Shown here: in pieces, positions 24,255 to 36,029 of the stretch
Numbering within the stretch: the stretch's first letter is position 1
Layout of the letters: each line of letters starts with the position of its first letter
DNA from: Uranotaenia lowii
Lineage: Eukaryota; Arthropoda; Insecta; Diptera; Culicidae
Reading direction: 5' to 3'
Assembly: GCF_029784155.1 (NCBI RefSeq)
Contig: NC_073692.1
Span: forward strand, 431,749,324-431,813,323
DNA length: 64,000 nucleotides
The notes under the pieces: model-generated
What the model was told of the DNA's origin: nothing
The model's input: the letters and a program-made list of their open reading frames with translations, nothing else
Databases searched by the model: none
Translations under genes and position numbers: made by a program

Positions 24255-26198
24255 TGTACAGAACTAATTTTTTATATTTTCAACACCATTTAGATAGAGT
24301 TAGAACTGCTCGTTTAAAAATTGTAATATATATATAAAAGGCACTTGCACCCTTCTGTTTCTAAGCGCCTCGTGTATAAAATTTAAACGATTAAGTTTAT
24401 TTTCAAAGGCTTTCGGTTTGTTGCATAATTAGAACGTCCATTTCCATTTCAACTGATTTTTTTTTTATTCGCCGAAAACATCGAACCCGATTTAGCGCCT
24501 TTATCGTACGATATACTCGCGAATCAATAAGCTTATCAGCTAGTAGTGCGACTTTCAGTACTATCAGTCCGATTGAGATTCCAGAAAATCCCGCCATTTT
24601 CCCTTTTCTCACACAACACGTGTTCTCATCTGGGTAATGTGACGTTTTCATCGTCTTCCGCTTCTTGTACTTTGTTGTTTTCCCATTGCGTTCTTCCATC
24701 AGCCAGCAGTAGGCCAGGGGGAAGGAAAAATTCAACGGCGACTACCTGAACCGGATTGTTGTTTTGGATGTGTTTGTGTGTTGATGGCTCATCCACCCAT
24801 CATCCAATCCATCCATCTAGCCATTCCACATTCTCGATCAATGAATGGGCGATATGACGACAAAGAAGAAGCAGGCTGCTGGATGTACTGAAACAAGCAA
24901 AGAAAACGGAGGGAAAGCGTTACAAAAAATGCTGCTAACCTAGTTTGGTACGGGCGTGCGGTAGCTTGCCGATGGAAAAAAGGAAGATTTCGACGAGTCG
25001 GGAGGGTTCAATGTGCTTTGAAGCGCATTTTCCCTTTCGCTCGCTCCTTCTTCGTTTCCAAAGGGCGGTGGGCAACAGACTGTCTCAGTCAAGCAAGCAC
25101 GGATTCGAAGGGGTTAATATCATGCCACACTTGAAAAAAGCGCGCTCATTGGATTGGCTCCAAAATCTTTTTCATCATAAAAGTCTGTTTGCCAGTTTTG
25201 TTTAAGGAAAATCATTTACTAAAAAGTTTCTTACCATATAAGACAGCTGGATGTCACATCCGGCGCAAGTCGTGGCCCCGACGGCTTGGTATCTGCAAGG
25301 GAAAAATAAAAAGCGAGACGAATCGTAAACAAATGATTTCTAGGTTAGAATCAGAATGTCGGCACTGTACCTGTTGTGCTGCGAGTCTTTTACGGCATTT
25401 TAATCCTGATTAACCAGCTGAGAAGGTCCCGACGATCTCTCACAGTATACTCCTGTGATTTGATTTCATTTTAAACACAAAGCCACAAGAATATACTGCG
25501 AAAAAGCGCACCATTTTGTCAGTTTCCGCTGGTCAGCCAAAAACGAGGCGAGGCAACTTGGACGAAAAAAAAGCACGTTTTTCCCATGCCATCAAACCCA
25601 AGCGTAGAAGGCGTTTTTACCACTTCTAGAAGCTACATCGACGATTTCTATACAAATTTCACTAAAAAGCCGCCCTAACGTCTTTTTGAACCCTACTGAA
25701 AATACTGCAAACGCGGCAGAGAGTTTTCACTCGGGAATCACTAATTTCACCATTAGAAAACCCACGCCAAGCTATGGAAGCACCGCATTTTACGGCACCC
25801 GAACATTAATGAAGGCGTATATAAGTGAACAACCACTGGCTTTAACCGCACTATTTAATGAATTACTTTCTACGCAATATTCCAACCTAACAAGAACCGA
25901 TAGTTATCCTTTTAAACGATAATTGCAATGCAAAGCTATCACTCGGAAAGCCCAGAACTTATAAAGTAGGGAAAAACTCACGCACAAAATACCACACCAT
26001 CCGATCGAGAAGACTCACCGAACTAGAATGAAGATGAAAGCCGACTCGCTCGCAAGGGCCAAAGAAGAAACATCCGGCTTTGATGTGCAAGAAAATTCAA
26101 GCAACGTACTGCTACAAATAAATCAGGATGCGGTACGCTGAAATTAATGGCACTGAAAGAAATATTGATAAATTAATTTTACTACCACGATTACATTA
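24255..26198. other. Intergenic, nothing coding recognised
   Basis: Mixed composition and GC-richer at 24640-25450. Frames at 24403-24735 (minus) and 25686-25922 (plus) lack family features. Confidence 0.35.
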
Positions 26199-26698
26199 NN
26201 NNNNNNNNNNNNNNNNNNNNNNNNNNNNNNNNNNNNNNNNNNNNNNNNNNNNNNNNNNNNNNNNNNNNNNNNNNNNNNNNNNNNNNNNNNNNNNNNNNNN
26301 NNNNNNNNNNNNNNNNNNNNNNNNNNNNNNNNNNNNNNNNNNNNNNNNNNNNNNNNNNNNNNNNNNNNNNNNNNNNNNNNNNNNNNNNNNNNNNNNNNNN
26401 NNNNNNNNNNNNNNNNNNNNNNNNNNNNNNNNNNNNNNNNNNNNNNNNNNNNNNNNNNNNNNNNNNNNNNNNNNNNNNNNNNNNNNNNNNNNNNNNNNNN
26501 NNNNNNNNNNNNNNNNNNNNNNNNNNNNNNNNNNNNNNNNNNNNNNNNNNNNNNNNNNNNNNNNNNNNNNNNNNNNNNNNNNNNNNNNNNNNNNNNNNNN
26601 NNNNNNNNNNNNNNNNNNNNNNNNNNNNNNNNNNNNNNNNNNNNNNNNNNNNNNNNNNNNNNNNNNNNNNNNNNNNNNNNNNNNNNNNNNNNNNNNNN
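26199..26698. other. Assembly gap (500 N)
   Basis: Exactly 500 undetermined bases, a conventional placeholder, so true size is unknown. Confidence 0.99.
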
Positions 26699-26983
26699 CT
26701 ACATAAACGCATCATGTAACAACCTACTGCTCGAATGCTATTTCTCGAATCAAGTTAGCGACTGTTGGTGCGATGATGGGTTGATAGATATGTTGCTGAA
26801 TGTACTCGATTCGAGGTTTAGCAACCATTGGTGGGCATGGTCTAACAAGCTAAAACTTGAAAAAGTAGATAGAAACTTTTGAAAAATGTTTTGTAACATT
26901 TTTTTGCCAAAAGCTGAAAATCAGTCACTGTAGGGGCATAATGAGAACCCCCTCTGGTGTAGTTACACCATTATTCAGCGCAG

Positions 26984-27338
26984 GATGAGCATTTTCTGCC
27001 GTAGAATCTAGCAGCGAATTCAACTCGATGATGTCAAGTTGACATTGTCAATTGAATTATAGAGCTATAGCTTGGCCTATTGGTAAGCTGTCGGAGAGAT
27101 AATCAGAAGAACGGGTTCGAAGTGATTTTTTTTTCATATGCCTTTCATGATCGATTCATTTTGCACTAAACGATGAGTCTCAGATCCATCTAACAAAGCA
27201 AAAACGAAATAATGCATGTGTGACCTAACCAATAGGCTAAATCGTCAGATGTAAACTAATAAAGCTGTGGCTCTATAATTCAGTTGACTTCATCGAGTGA
27301 ATTTGCTGCTAAATTCTACGGCAGAAAATGCTCATCGT
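26984..27338. repeat. Inverted SINE-like dimer element
   Basis: About 355 bases with long inverted ends. GATGAGCATTTTCTGCCGTA at the left is mirrored by TACGGCAGAAAATGCTCATC at the right, and the match runs on for about 110 bases. The left arm continues into a tRNA-like promoter: A box TGGCCTATTGG at 27073 and a partial B box GGGTTCGAA at about 27112. The right arm carries a second copy on the minus strand, TAGCCTATTGGTTAGGT, at 27224-27239. Two head-to-head tRNA-derived units therefore face each other. Confidence 0.7.
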
Positions 27339-27339
27339 G

Positions 27340-29470
27340 CCCGATCAATGGCGCTCTATACGCCCCGAGTCAACGCACTTTTAAATCGATTATAGAGAAA
27401 AAAAAATCAAACATTTTATGATGGTGAAAATTGAGGAAAAATGTGTACATCATGTTGCACGGCGTACTTTATAGATCAAGGTAATGTAACTATCATGAAA
27501 GCTTATTTTCCGGTGCTCAAAAATTATAATATTTTCGTCACTTGAGAGCCTAGTTGATTTTTTTTAAAGTTCTGTAAAGATGATAAGGAAGGTACTTTTT
27601 TGCTGAAAAATTAATACTAAAGGAACTACAAAAGTGTTCCTCAAAAAAATTATTAGAGAAAATTCGTGGAAAAGAGAAGTGCTTACTATGTCCTGGGTGC
27701 TCGTTATGCCCTTATCTGCCCTACTATTTTCCGATGTACAAGGACACCTTGTCGGTATAGAGTTTAGATTAGACTCATTTAGATTAGACAAATGTTTTAT
27801 TATCCACACCTCGCTTGGATTAGAAAATCATCCCAAAACAAACATTCCGGATTATTTTTTAAATTTTCACCCAAATGATCACCCAAGTGGATCAATTCTT
27901 CAGATTTGTGGAAGATTTCTGCTTCTTGTTCTCGTCGCATAAGATTTTTTCTAATTTCTTGATTTCGAAAAGTCCCAAGGTCACTCATTTCCCAAATATT
28001 AGCTTAGCTTAAATTTCCGATAGGCTTATGAACAACCTAATAGATAAACAAGCCAGTTGTTTCTAAAAATAATTTACTAAAACAATCATTGAATTATACT
28101 ACAGAAACACACTCAATGGTTGAAAAATCATCTTCATAAATGATTTGTTGATTCAATGTCACTGTGTCGACGTGTTTGGGTCAGTCAATGAAGAAACACT
28201 TGACACTTGACAGATGTAAACAGTACACTTCGAACGAGAGTGAGCAGTGCTCAGAATAACAGATGGATGACCATAAACCATTGACAAATTTGTAACAGCC
28301 TGTGTAAGTTTTGCGAAATAGACGAGGATGAATCGTTTCGAAATTTGTGACAAAACTTCCACATTTTGCTGTTTGAATAACACAAACATCTGAAATGACA
28401 AATAAACTATTTTCATATTGATAATATCCATTTTGATAATAACACTTAAAACGTTTTTCTCTTTTAACCACTTGAACATCATGACATGGATTATGCTTAT
28501 GAATTCACTGTCCATTAATGCAGCACATCTAGTGTATGCATCCGTGAAAACTTTGACAAATGTGTTCTCATAGCGTGCTGCGATTAATTGTGACCGCCCG
28601 ACAGGGCAAGAAGAGGCCACTCGGTGGCGCGCGTTCCGTCGCCTACTTTGGATGCATGGGGACACGCTGCTGTCCGACAGAACTGTAAACAAATTATGAC
28701 ACCGCCGTGGGCCACTGTAGGTACTGTTTCGCCGTTGCAATTTATTAATTACCCTTGTCAAGGAAATCAAATTCACTTCTGAGTAAGGGTACGACAAAAA
28801 TTAATTGTTGATATAGTTGTAGATTAGCTTAAAGCCATCTGTGCATTGTGACGCGCCCGGGGGCATCAACGTATCTATTTCGGCGGTCTAACTACACTAG
28901 TGATACAGAATAACTGGCCACATATCAGGCCCAAAAGTGTCCGGCCTGGGGTTGGCCCCGGGGATCAACACCAACCGATATGTCGAATCGGCCAAGCACC
29001 GATTAGGGGGGGATCTCGCTCTTGTTGTGGCCGAGAACAGCTGTTCGGGCGACGAAGAGATTCGGGTGAAATTTAATCTTCAATAAAAATAAAGGAACCG
29101 GTTAAACAAACGACCGTCAGTCCGTCCGGCTGCCAGTGGCCACGTGGAGACAAGGGGAAACGCCTGAAGAGACGGGGTCTGAGAAATGCCATGCGTCGGC
29201 CACCGAACAATAATTGTCTAACAATAACTGCCAAGTGACATGAGCATCTTCACGGTTTCACGAAAACCGCTCAACAACAGCCGGATTTGTCACACACATG
29301 CCAGTGATAAAGTTAAACAGCTCTTCCTCGCGAAGCAGGCGTTGACGAGACTTTGCTAGGGAAAACAATCAAACGTGGCATGCTGAGATTGCATCATGAA
29401 AACGTTTCTGAATTTCAAATAATTAGGCGAGCGAAGCATTTTTTTTTAATTTTATTTAGTTCTTAGTTTT
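27340..29470. other. Intergenic, nothing coding recognised
   Basis: The 212-residue minus frame at 28159-28797 shows no recognisable domain. 28840-29400 is GC-richer, with no gene or RNA identified. Confidence 0.35.
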
Positions 29471-29479
29471 CAGTTTTTA

Positions 29480-30307
29480 GTTCTTCGTTCTTCGTTCTTC
29501 GTTCTTCGTTCTTCGTTCTTCGTTCTTCGTTCTTCGTTCTTCGTTCTTCGTTCTTCGTTCTTCGTTCTTCGTTCTTCGTTCTTCGTTCTTCGTTCTTAGT
29601 TCTTCGTTCTTGGTTCTTCGTTCTTCGTTCTTCGTTCTTCGTTCTTCGTTCTTCGTTCTTCGTTCTTCGTTCTTCGTTCTTCGTTCTTCGTTCTTCGTTC
29701 TTCGTTCTTCGTTCTTCGTTCTTCGTTCTTCGTTCTTCGTTCTTCGTTCTTCGTTCTTCGTTCTTCGTTCTTCGTTCTTCGTTCTTCGTTCTTCGTTCTT
29801 CGTTCTTCGTTCTTCGTTCTTCGTTCTTCGTTCTTCGTTCTTCGTTCTTCGTTCTTCGTTCTTCGTTCTTCGTTCTTCGTTCTTCGTTCTTCGTTCTTCG
29901 TTCTTCGTTCTTCGTTCTTCGTTCTTCGTTCTTCGTTCTTCGTTCTTCGTTCTTCGTTCTTCGTTCTTCGTTCTTCGTTCTTCGTTCTTCGTTCTTCGTT
30001 CTTCGTTCTTCGTTCTTCGTTCTTCGTTCTTCGTTCTTCGTTCTTCGTTCTTCGTTCTTCGTTCTTCGTTCTTCGTTCTTCGTTCTTCGTTCTTCGTTCT
30101 TCGTTCTTCGTTCTTCGTTCTTCGTTCTTCGTTCTTCGTTCTTCGTTCTTCGTTCTTCGTTCTTCGTTCTTCGTTCTTCGTTCTTCGTTCTTCGTTCTTC
30201 GTTCTTCGTTCTTCGTTCTTCGTTCTTCGTTCTTCGTTCTTCGTTCTTCGTTCTTCGTTCTTCGTTCTTCGTTCTTCGTTCTTCGTTCTTCGTTCTTCGT
30301 TCTTCGT
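29480..30307. repeat. 7-bp satellite array, TTCTTCG
   Basis: About 118 nearly perfect tandem copies of TTCTTCG (minus strand CGAAGAA). The few variants lie near the left end (TTCTTAG at about 29596, TTCTTGG at about 29610), with decayed units from 29460. Seven is coprime to three, so each frame cycles through a seven-residue repeat free of stops. The 285- and 277-residue frames on opposite strands are artefacts. Confidence 0.98.
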
Positions 30308-30319
30308 TTCTAATTCTCA

Positions 30320-32500
30320 AATCAATATACGAAAATATCCTTACAACTTTTCCTCAATATCAATATCACTGTGCACAATAACATATCATCGTGCCAATCA
30401 AAATTCTCGCCTCCGCAAACCGCAGCTGCTTAAACGATCTTGAATTTTCTGTTCGGTTACTGCCTAACTGGATTAAAACATGGCATCGATCCAGCTAATC
30501 CATTACTCATCTTCATTTCAGCGAACTGCATGTACGAACAACTTGATTTTTTTCCTCGCTGCTCTGGTAAATATTTGGCACGCTTCATTACAGGTCCACG
30601 GTTTTATAAACGAACAATTTAAATTACCGATCTCCCAAATTCCCATATGGTAGACTTTTTTCGATTACTGAAGCGTACCAAACAACATCAACCATCTGTG
30701 ACAATTATAAACATTTTTCTGCGGTTCTTTTCCTGAACGTACGTCTCCTCGGACGACGATCATATTCAGCTGTTCCAAGTCAACAGAAAGAAAACAGAAT
30801 ATGGAAAACAGCATGTTTCGCATGGCAACGCAACATGTAGGACAACATAAATCCCGCCAATGCTACTCGCAAAAAGCACATTTTCCCAAAACCACAGCAA
30901 GCTAGCAGGGAAACGACAACATTGCTATGCCAACTATGATCGGATTCTGCACCGGCACGCGCTCGCTTCTCAAGAAAAACAACATGCATGGCACGGCACG
31001 GCATCCCGCTTGCTATGATACGACTACGATCCGGGCGCCAATAATCGCGTGGACAAAAAACAAGCCACCTGTTACCGAATAAATTTTTCATCGCTGCTGA
31101 GAAACATAAACGATATGCCACCCACCTTACGGCTGTTCCTTGAACTGGTGCATGTGAACTCCCCGCCGGTAGCTAGAGGATCAACCACCACTAGTTGCAG
31201 ATGTGGATGACAAGGTGTAGTTGAGGATCATCGATGGTCAAGCGTGCGTGCGCCGTGCAGTGGTTGGTCAGTTTTAAATTCACCAACTGGTCGTTGGTTG
31301 ATGGCAGTAAATAAACAATTTTTCTCAACCAACTTCTACTCGAGAAGGCGGAAGACGATTTTCGGTGGAGAGGAAACGAAAAACCAGACGCCTTTCCTGA
31401 TGACAGCCATTTATCCATTTGAACTGCTCGGTATCTGAAGCAAATCGGCAATGATGACTGACGCTGCTGGGTGCGCGGTAGCGGATCATCTGTCAGCGAA
31501 ATTGACTAGTTAATTAAACGCATTACATCGTCAACTGTCACTGGTCTGGAGAAACGCGATTCTTTCAAAAATAGTTTATGTGCTTTAAAGTTGAGGTGAT
31601 GAAAATAATTGGGTTGCACGCGTGGTCCATCAGCGAACCAGATGTCAGATTGGCAGATCAAAAAATCACGGGCGTAAAATCGCAACGGATGAATAAATTG
31701 AGAGCTTCCTCAAATGTAAATTTAAGCATCATGGACACACCTCTGATGCCGAAACGTGAAATGGAGACATGATCATCATCCGTGAGATGATCCTAAGTTG
31801 TCCCTCGTTTTCCACAAAACCATCTTGGACAACGTTGAATTTGAAATGCAAACGTAGGTTAACCTTAGGCTTGATCAGAGCACTTGCTGCAACAGATGTA
31901 ATCCTAAGCTAAGCGAAAACGTAAAGAAAGTCAAAAGCCAGTTGAAGTTCTCGGGTACTAAACAAAGGTACATTAGTAGAAATGTTTGAGGACTTTATGG
32001 TCGATAACCTAGAAGAGGTATCGCAAGAGGACGAACTGCTTACAGTTGGTCAAGTAGTGCTTATCAAACCATCAATAAGTGTAGCCAACAAAGCGCTTGA
32101 ATCTTTATTAGTGATGGTGGGATAGTCCTTGTTCCATATAATCTCCAATCTGCAATCAGCCAGCATCAATTAGGAAAATGGAAACATGGATAATTGTTGT
32201 TTGATCTTGGTTCGTCTACTGCACGACACGTCCAGTTGAGCGTCCTAGCAATTCTTGGGTTCGTCGTAGTTGTCGTTCAGACAGCCTAATTTTGTGGAAG
32301 CCAGGTACGATGTCAAAACACGACTTTCTTCGCAGTAGAAATCGTAGGCAAAAGAGTATTTCGAATCAAAGGAAATACATACCTTCGAATAGAGTGGCTC
32401 AAGATACCGGACGAATTAGTTGAGCCAGTACAGGTTGACCACACAAACCTTTCCTCCTGAAAACTTAAGGCCTGACATCTCCTCTAACGACTCGAAGAAC
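30320..32500. other. Intergenic, nothing coding recognised
   Basis: No supported gene. Several frames of 60-113 residues overlap on opposite strands without family features. Confidence 0.35.
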
Positions 32501-32609
32501 GACCTCTTGTCACCAAGATGTGAGGTTTGCCACCTTTATGCCCGTCATGTGCCGATCGAGAGCAGCTTAATTGTCACAACACACGCGCGGGACTCAACGC
32601 AACTACTCC

Positions 32610-32780
32610 AATGATTCCCGACGAAGGCGTCAGCCTACACCGACTCGAATGGCTCACCCGGCGTCGAGAGGCACTCTACCCGTGGGTATTTCCCGATTGT
32701 GGAATCACCCTTTCCCAACGATTTTCACTGCGAAGAAGATAAAGTTGATAAAGTCTTATCCCCGCAGTCAGTCTACGCCG
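32610..32780. repeat. Repeat shared with 35870-36020
   Basis: Words such as CAGCCTACACCGACTCGA, CCCGGCGTCGAGAG and GTCTTATCCCCGCAGT recur in the same order at 35890-36003 with substitutions. A second, local duplication pairs CCCGTCATGTGCCGATCGAG (32540) with CCCGTCGTGTGCCAGATCGA (32849). The unit may be part of a retrotransposon untranslated or ORF1 region. No intact frame. Confidence 0.55.
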
Positions 32781-33148
32781 ACCGTTGTCCGGCCTTCTTA
32801 CATCCCTTGGGCCTGCAACCCCAGGATTTTTGGCCCACGGTTTGTTCTGCCCGTCGTGTGCCAGATCGAGAGCAACTTGTCCTGGATGCTACATCAAGGG
32901 GTGGACTGTGCTCATGCACTTATACATCTCACCCTTTTCCTCTTTCTCCTTCTCCTTTCCCTCCGCCGTCACAGCATCCACTCCCTTAGGATTTCTAACC
33001 ACCAAGGCATGGCTGATTGAGAAACTACCAAGCTAGAATCCCGTCACGACCACCCCGAATGGTAACTTCGCTTCCTTTTGCTGCAGGAAATATCGTATCT
33101 GAGTACGTGAGACCTTTTAAGTCCCACCACAGGTATGAGTCCAGATTA

Positions 33149-34090
33149 CACAGCAAGAAAAATTCGTGTAATTTTAGACCGAAAACGATGCACGAAAACG
33201 GAACATAGTTTTTGATGTAAAATTCTATCACGATGTATTTTTTTCAAGAATGTAATTTTTGAGGCGTGTAAATTTAGATCGAAAACAATGCACGAAATCG
33301 GACGACGAAAGCCGTCGTGTAAAAATAGACGGCGATGTAAATTTTAAGATTTATTATCGTAAATATTAGAAATCTTTGCTAAACATTCAGGTTTTGCTGT
33401 TGTCCATGAATGAATACGCTGCTTTTAAAAATTTAATTTCGCATATATTTCCAAAAATAACCTAAAAGATATACACCATCACGCACAGCTTCAGCCTGGA
33501 ATTTTTGTTTCATCCGATGATTCCCAGCACGGTGATGTTGAACAGATAGCCGTCACCAGGATCCTCGATTCGTCCCAGAACACCATTATTTTTCGTTCCG
33601 CGTCACCTCCGCCTGACGAAAATTTCTGCGAAAAATCACTGCCACTGCAAAAAATCTGATCTTGCTGTAATGAAGAGGAAACTGATTAATTTCAACATCT
33701 TTCTTTTTTCAATATGACATTATTATGAACCTACCAGCTTTTGAAGGATTATGGAAATGCTAGAGCTACGCCAACGACTCGTTTTCGAAAAATTTTCATA
33801 CTTGTTTACTTTGTATCAGACGCGCGCCACACAAGTTGCACATTTCCATTTAATTTTAAATCAAACATACAATTTTACACTGTTTGTGATATAAAATTCA
33901 TTGACCGCTTGATTTTTACATCACGGAATGTAAAATTATAGCAAAACAATGTATTTCTATTCACTTTTTGAAAAAAGACTAAAATTACATCAAAAGGAGT
34001 TGAAAATTACATCGTCTTCGATTTACACTTGTAAAAAATTAGACTACTCGTGTTTTAGATTCCGTATACTTTTAGAAATTTTTTGCTGTG
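33149..34090. mobile_element. TA-flanked TIR element (MITE-like)
   Basis: The left end CACAGCAAGAAAAATT and right end AATTTTTTGCTGTG are inverted and each is bordered by TA, as in Tc1/mariner insertions. Subterminal regions are full of GATGTAAAATT/AATTTTACATC words. No transposase frame is present. Related ends occur at 57906 and 61066. Confidence 0.7.
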
Positions 34091-34149
34091 TAGGGTTATA
34101 CCGCGCCCTAAGATCGCGTTACTTTTGAATTGTGGTTCCATTAGCTTGT

Positions 34150-35858
34150 CATGTTTGGTTGACTATCTCGCTCTCTCCGTTCATCATCTTTCCTGATTCG
34201 TAAGAGAACGCGCAAAATTTGCGAGATTTCGTCGACTATGGCACGCCACGACTGTTCGTCGCGAGACATTTCACTCACAATATTTTCAGCGTTCAAATCT
34301 TGTAGTTATTGACGCCTTGAAATGAACCAGGGGCAGGCAAAGATAGCATGCTCTGCCGATTCCTCCATATCTACGCATTCCGGGAAATAAGGCGTGCTGA
34401 TAAGCTTAAACCGATGAAAGTATTGCTTAAAGCACCCAGGACCTGAAAGGAACTGCTTCAGGTAGATTTACCCAGTCTGAAATTCGCTGGATTAGCCTAC
34501 CCAAGTAACATTTAGAGTTTTATAGCACGCTACTAGATCAAGTTTTGGTTTTATATCCTTGAGGAATCTTACAAAACTATCTGTGTTACTTGGGTATGCG
34601 TCCATCTTGCGTTGTTCGATGCGTTCCATTGCTCCTGCCACTTGAGCATTGACGCTGCTTGTTGAACTTTACGCGCTCCTCTAGCAGCTCTTGCTTCGTA
34701 ACCCTCCATACCCTTCGCCAGAGTTATGTCGATGGGAAACAAGCCTGCGGTGAGAAAAGCTGCAGACCACTCCTCCGTGCTACACTCGCAAGGAGACGTC
34801 TCTTGCTACTCTTTGGATCATGGCAGTTTGGCATAATCCAGTCAAATGAATCTATGACTTTCGATGCACTTTCACAACAGTAGTTGATATGCGCACCAAA
34901 GCTTAAGCGATTGTCGACCATTACTCCAAGGTATTTCAGCTGCAGTTTCGAAGATGTCGTGTGTCCTCCAACAATAATCTCCATGTGCGGCACAACTCTT
35001 TTATTGGTCACGAGCAGAACTTCGGTTTTATGGTGAGCTATCTGAAGCCTAACTCCCTTCATCCAGATGCCAACCCCTTCTAGGGACACCGTTTCATGGT
35101 CTTCAACTTCCTCAATTGTTTCGCCGGTGATCATCAGCACGATATCGTCAACCAATCCGACTATCTGCACGCCTGCTGGTAGTTTCAGCGTTAACACCTC
35201 ATTATACATGGCATTCCAAAGCCCAGGTCCGAGTATGGAACCCTGTGGAACACCCGCTGTTAAATAGGGCAGTACATCGTAACCCAGTTTCGGTTTCGTA
35301 CATCAGGACTCGGTTCCTATTATCCTGCAAAGGCTATTTGGAACACGCATCCTGTGAAGCGCGTTGGCAATAGCTTCCCAGCTGGCATTGTTGAAGGCAT
35401 TCTTAACGTCGATCATCACAACGGTGCAGTGACGAACACCTATCCGCTTCTTTTTATACGCGCGCTTCGCGTACTATTTCACCATTTGGATGGCGTCCAC
35501 CGTAGATCTCCCTTTCCGAAAACCAAACTGTCTGTCCGACAGTCCACTTTCGCCTTCGGTGTAGATAATAAGTCTATTGAGTATTATCCTCTCCAGTAGC
35601 TTACCAAGGGTGTCCATTGGATTGACAAATGGGTCTGTACAATGATGGCTGCCCTGGGGGTTGTCCAGGTTTCGGTAGTAGCACCTACTTCGCCGTTTTC
35701 CACGAATTGGGGAAAGTGTCCCTCGTCGAGACACTTTTGTAGCACCACTCTGAAGGTATCCGGAATGATCTGTACCGCTACCTTCAGAACTGCATTTGGG
35801 ATTCCGTCCAGACCAGGGGCCTTATTCACCGCAAGTTTCTTAGCGCTTAGCGCTTAGC
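34150..35858 (-). pseudogene. R1-like non-LTR retrotransposon, reverse transcriptase to C-terminus, decayed
   Basis: Minus-strand frames in order: NKAPGLDGIPNAVLKVAV, KCLDEGHFPQ, GKLLERIILNRLIIYTE, GLSDRQFGFRKGRSTVDAI, a region with the YLTAGVPQGSILGP-type block, GLVDDIVLMITGET (catalytic DD), GIWMKGVRLQIAHHKTEVLL and LKYLGVMVDNRLSFGAHI. Later come NNARWTHRLIQRISDW, FLSGPGCFKQYFHRF, FPECVDMEESAEHAIFAC and PWF, the Cys/His C-terminal block typical of R1-clade elements. Several frameshifts exist, for example after EGHFP. The endonuclease ORF is absent, with truncation near 35858. A 94-bp MITE interrupts the C-terminal part. Confidence 0.9.
34500..34593. mobile_element. 94-bp MITE inserted in the R1-like copy
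   Basis: Terminal inverted repeats CCCAAGTAACA and TGTTACTTGGG, each bordered by TA. Removing the element and one TA rejoins the R1-like reading frame (WTH|RLIQRISDW). This confirms a TA-target insertion after the retrotransposon landed. The same end word CCCAAGTAACA appears alone at about 63150. Confidence 0.85.
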
Positions 35859-35869
35859 TACGACTCGGA

Positions 35870-36020
35870 TGTTCCCCGACAGTGATGACATCCTACACCG
35901 ACTTGAGAGAATCGCCCGGCATCGAGAACCTCTCTACCCCGACAGTGGTTCCCTTCCCTTCCTACGAGGTCCGCTACGAAGAAGGTAATGTCTTATCCCC
36001 GTAGTTAAGACACAGAGAGG
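35870..36020. repeat. Repeat shared with 32610-32780
   Basis: Diverged copy of the block at 32610-32780 (CATCCTACACCGACTTGAGA, CCCGGCATCGAGA, GTCTTATCCCCGTAGT). It abuts the truncated 5' end of the R1-like element. Confidence 0.55.
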
Positions 36021-36029
36021 TATGTCAAT

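Noticed and set aside
26128..26715. Open frames across the N gap, also at 51517-52446
   Set aside because: They exist only because undetermined bases contain no stop codons.
28159..28797. 212-codon minus-strand frame
   Set aside because: No domain, mixed hydrophobic and basic composition, no splice or family support. Length alone in AT-rich DNA is not enough.
29463..30443. Frames of 285 and 277 codons with RRTKNEE or VLRSSFF repeats
   Set aside because: Stop-free translations of the 7-bp satellite on opposite strands over the same bases.
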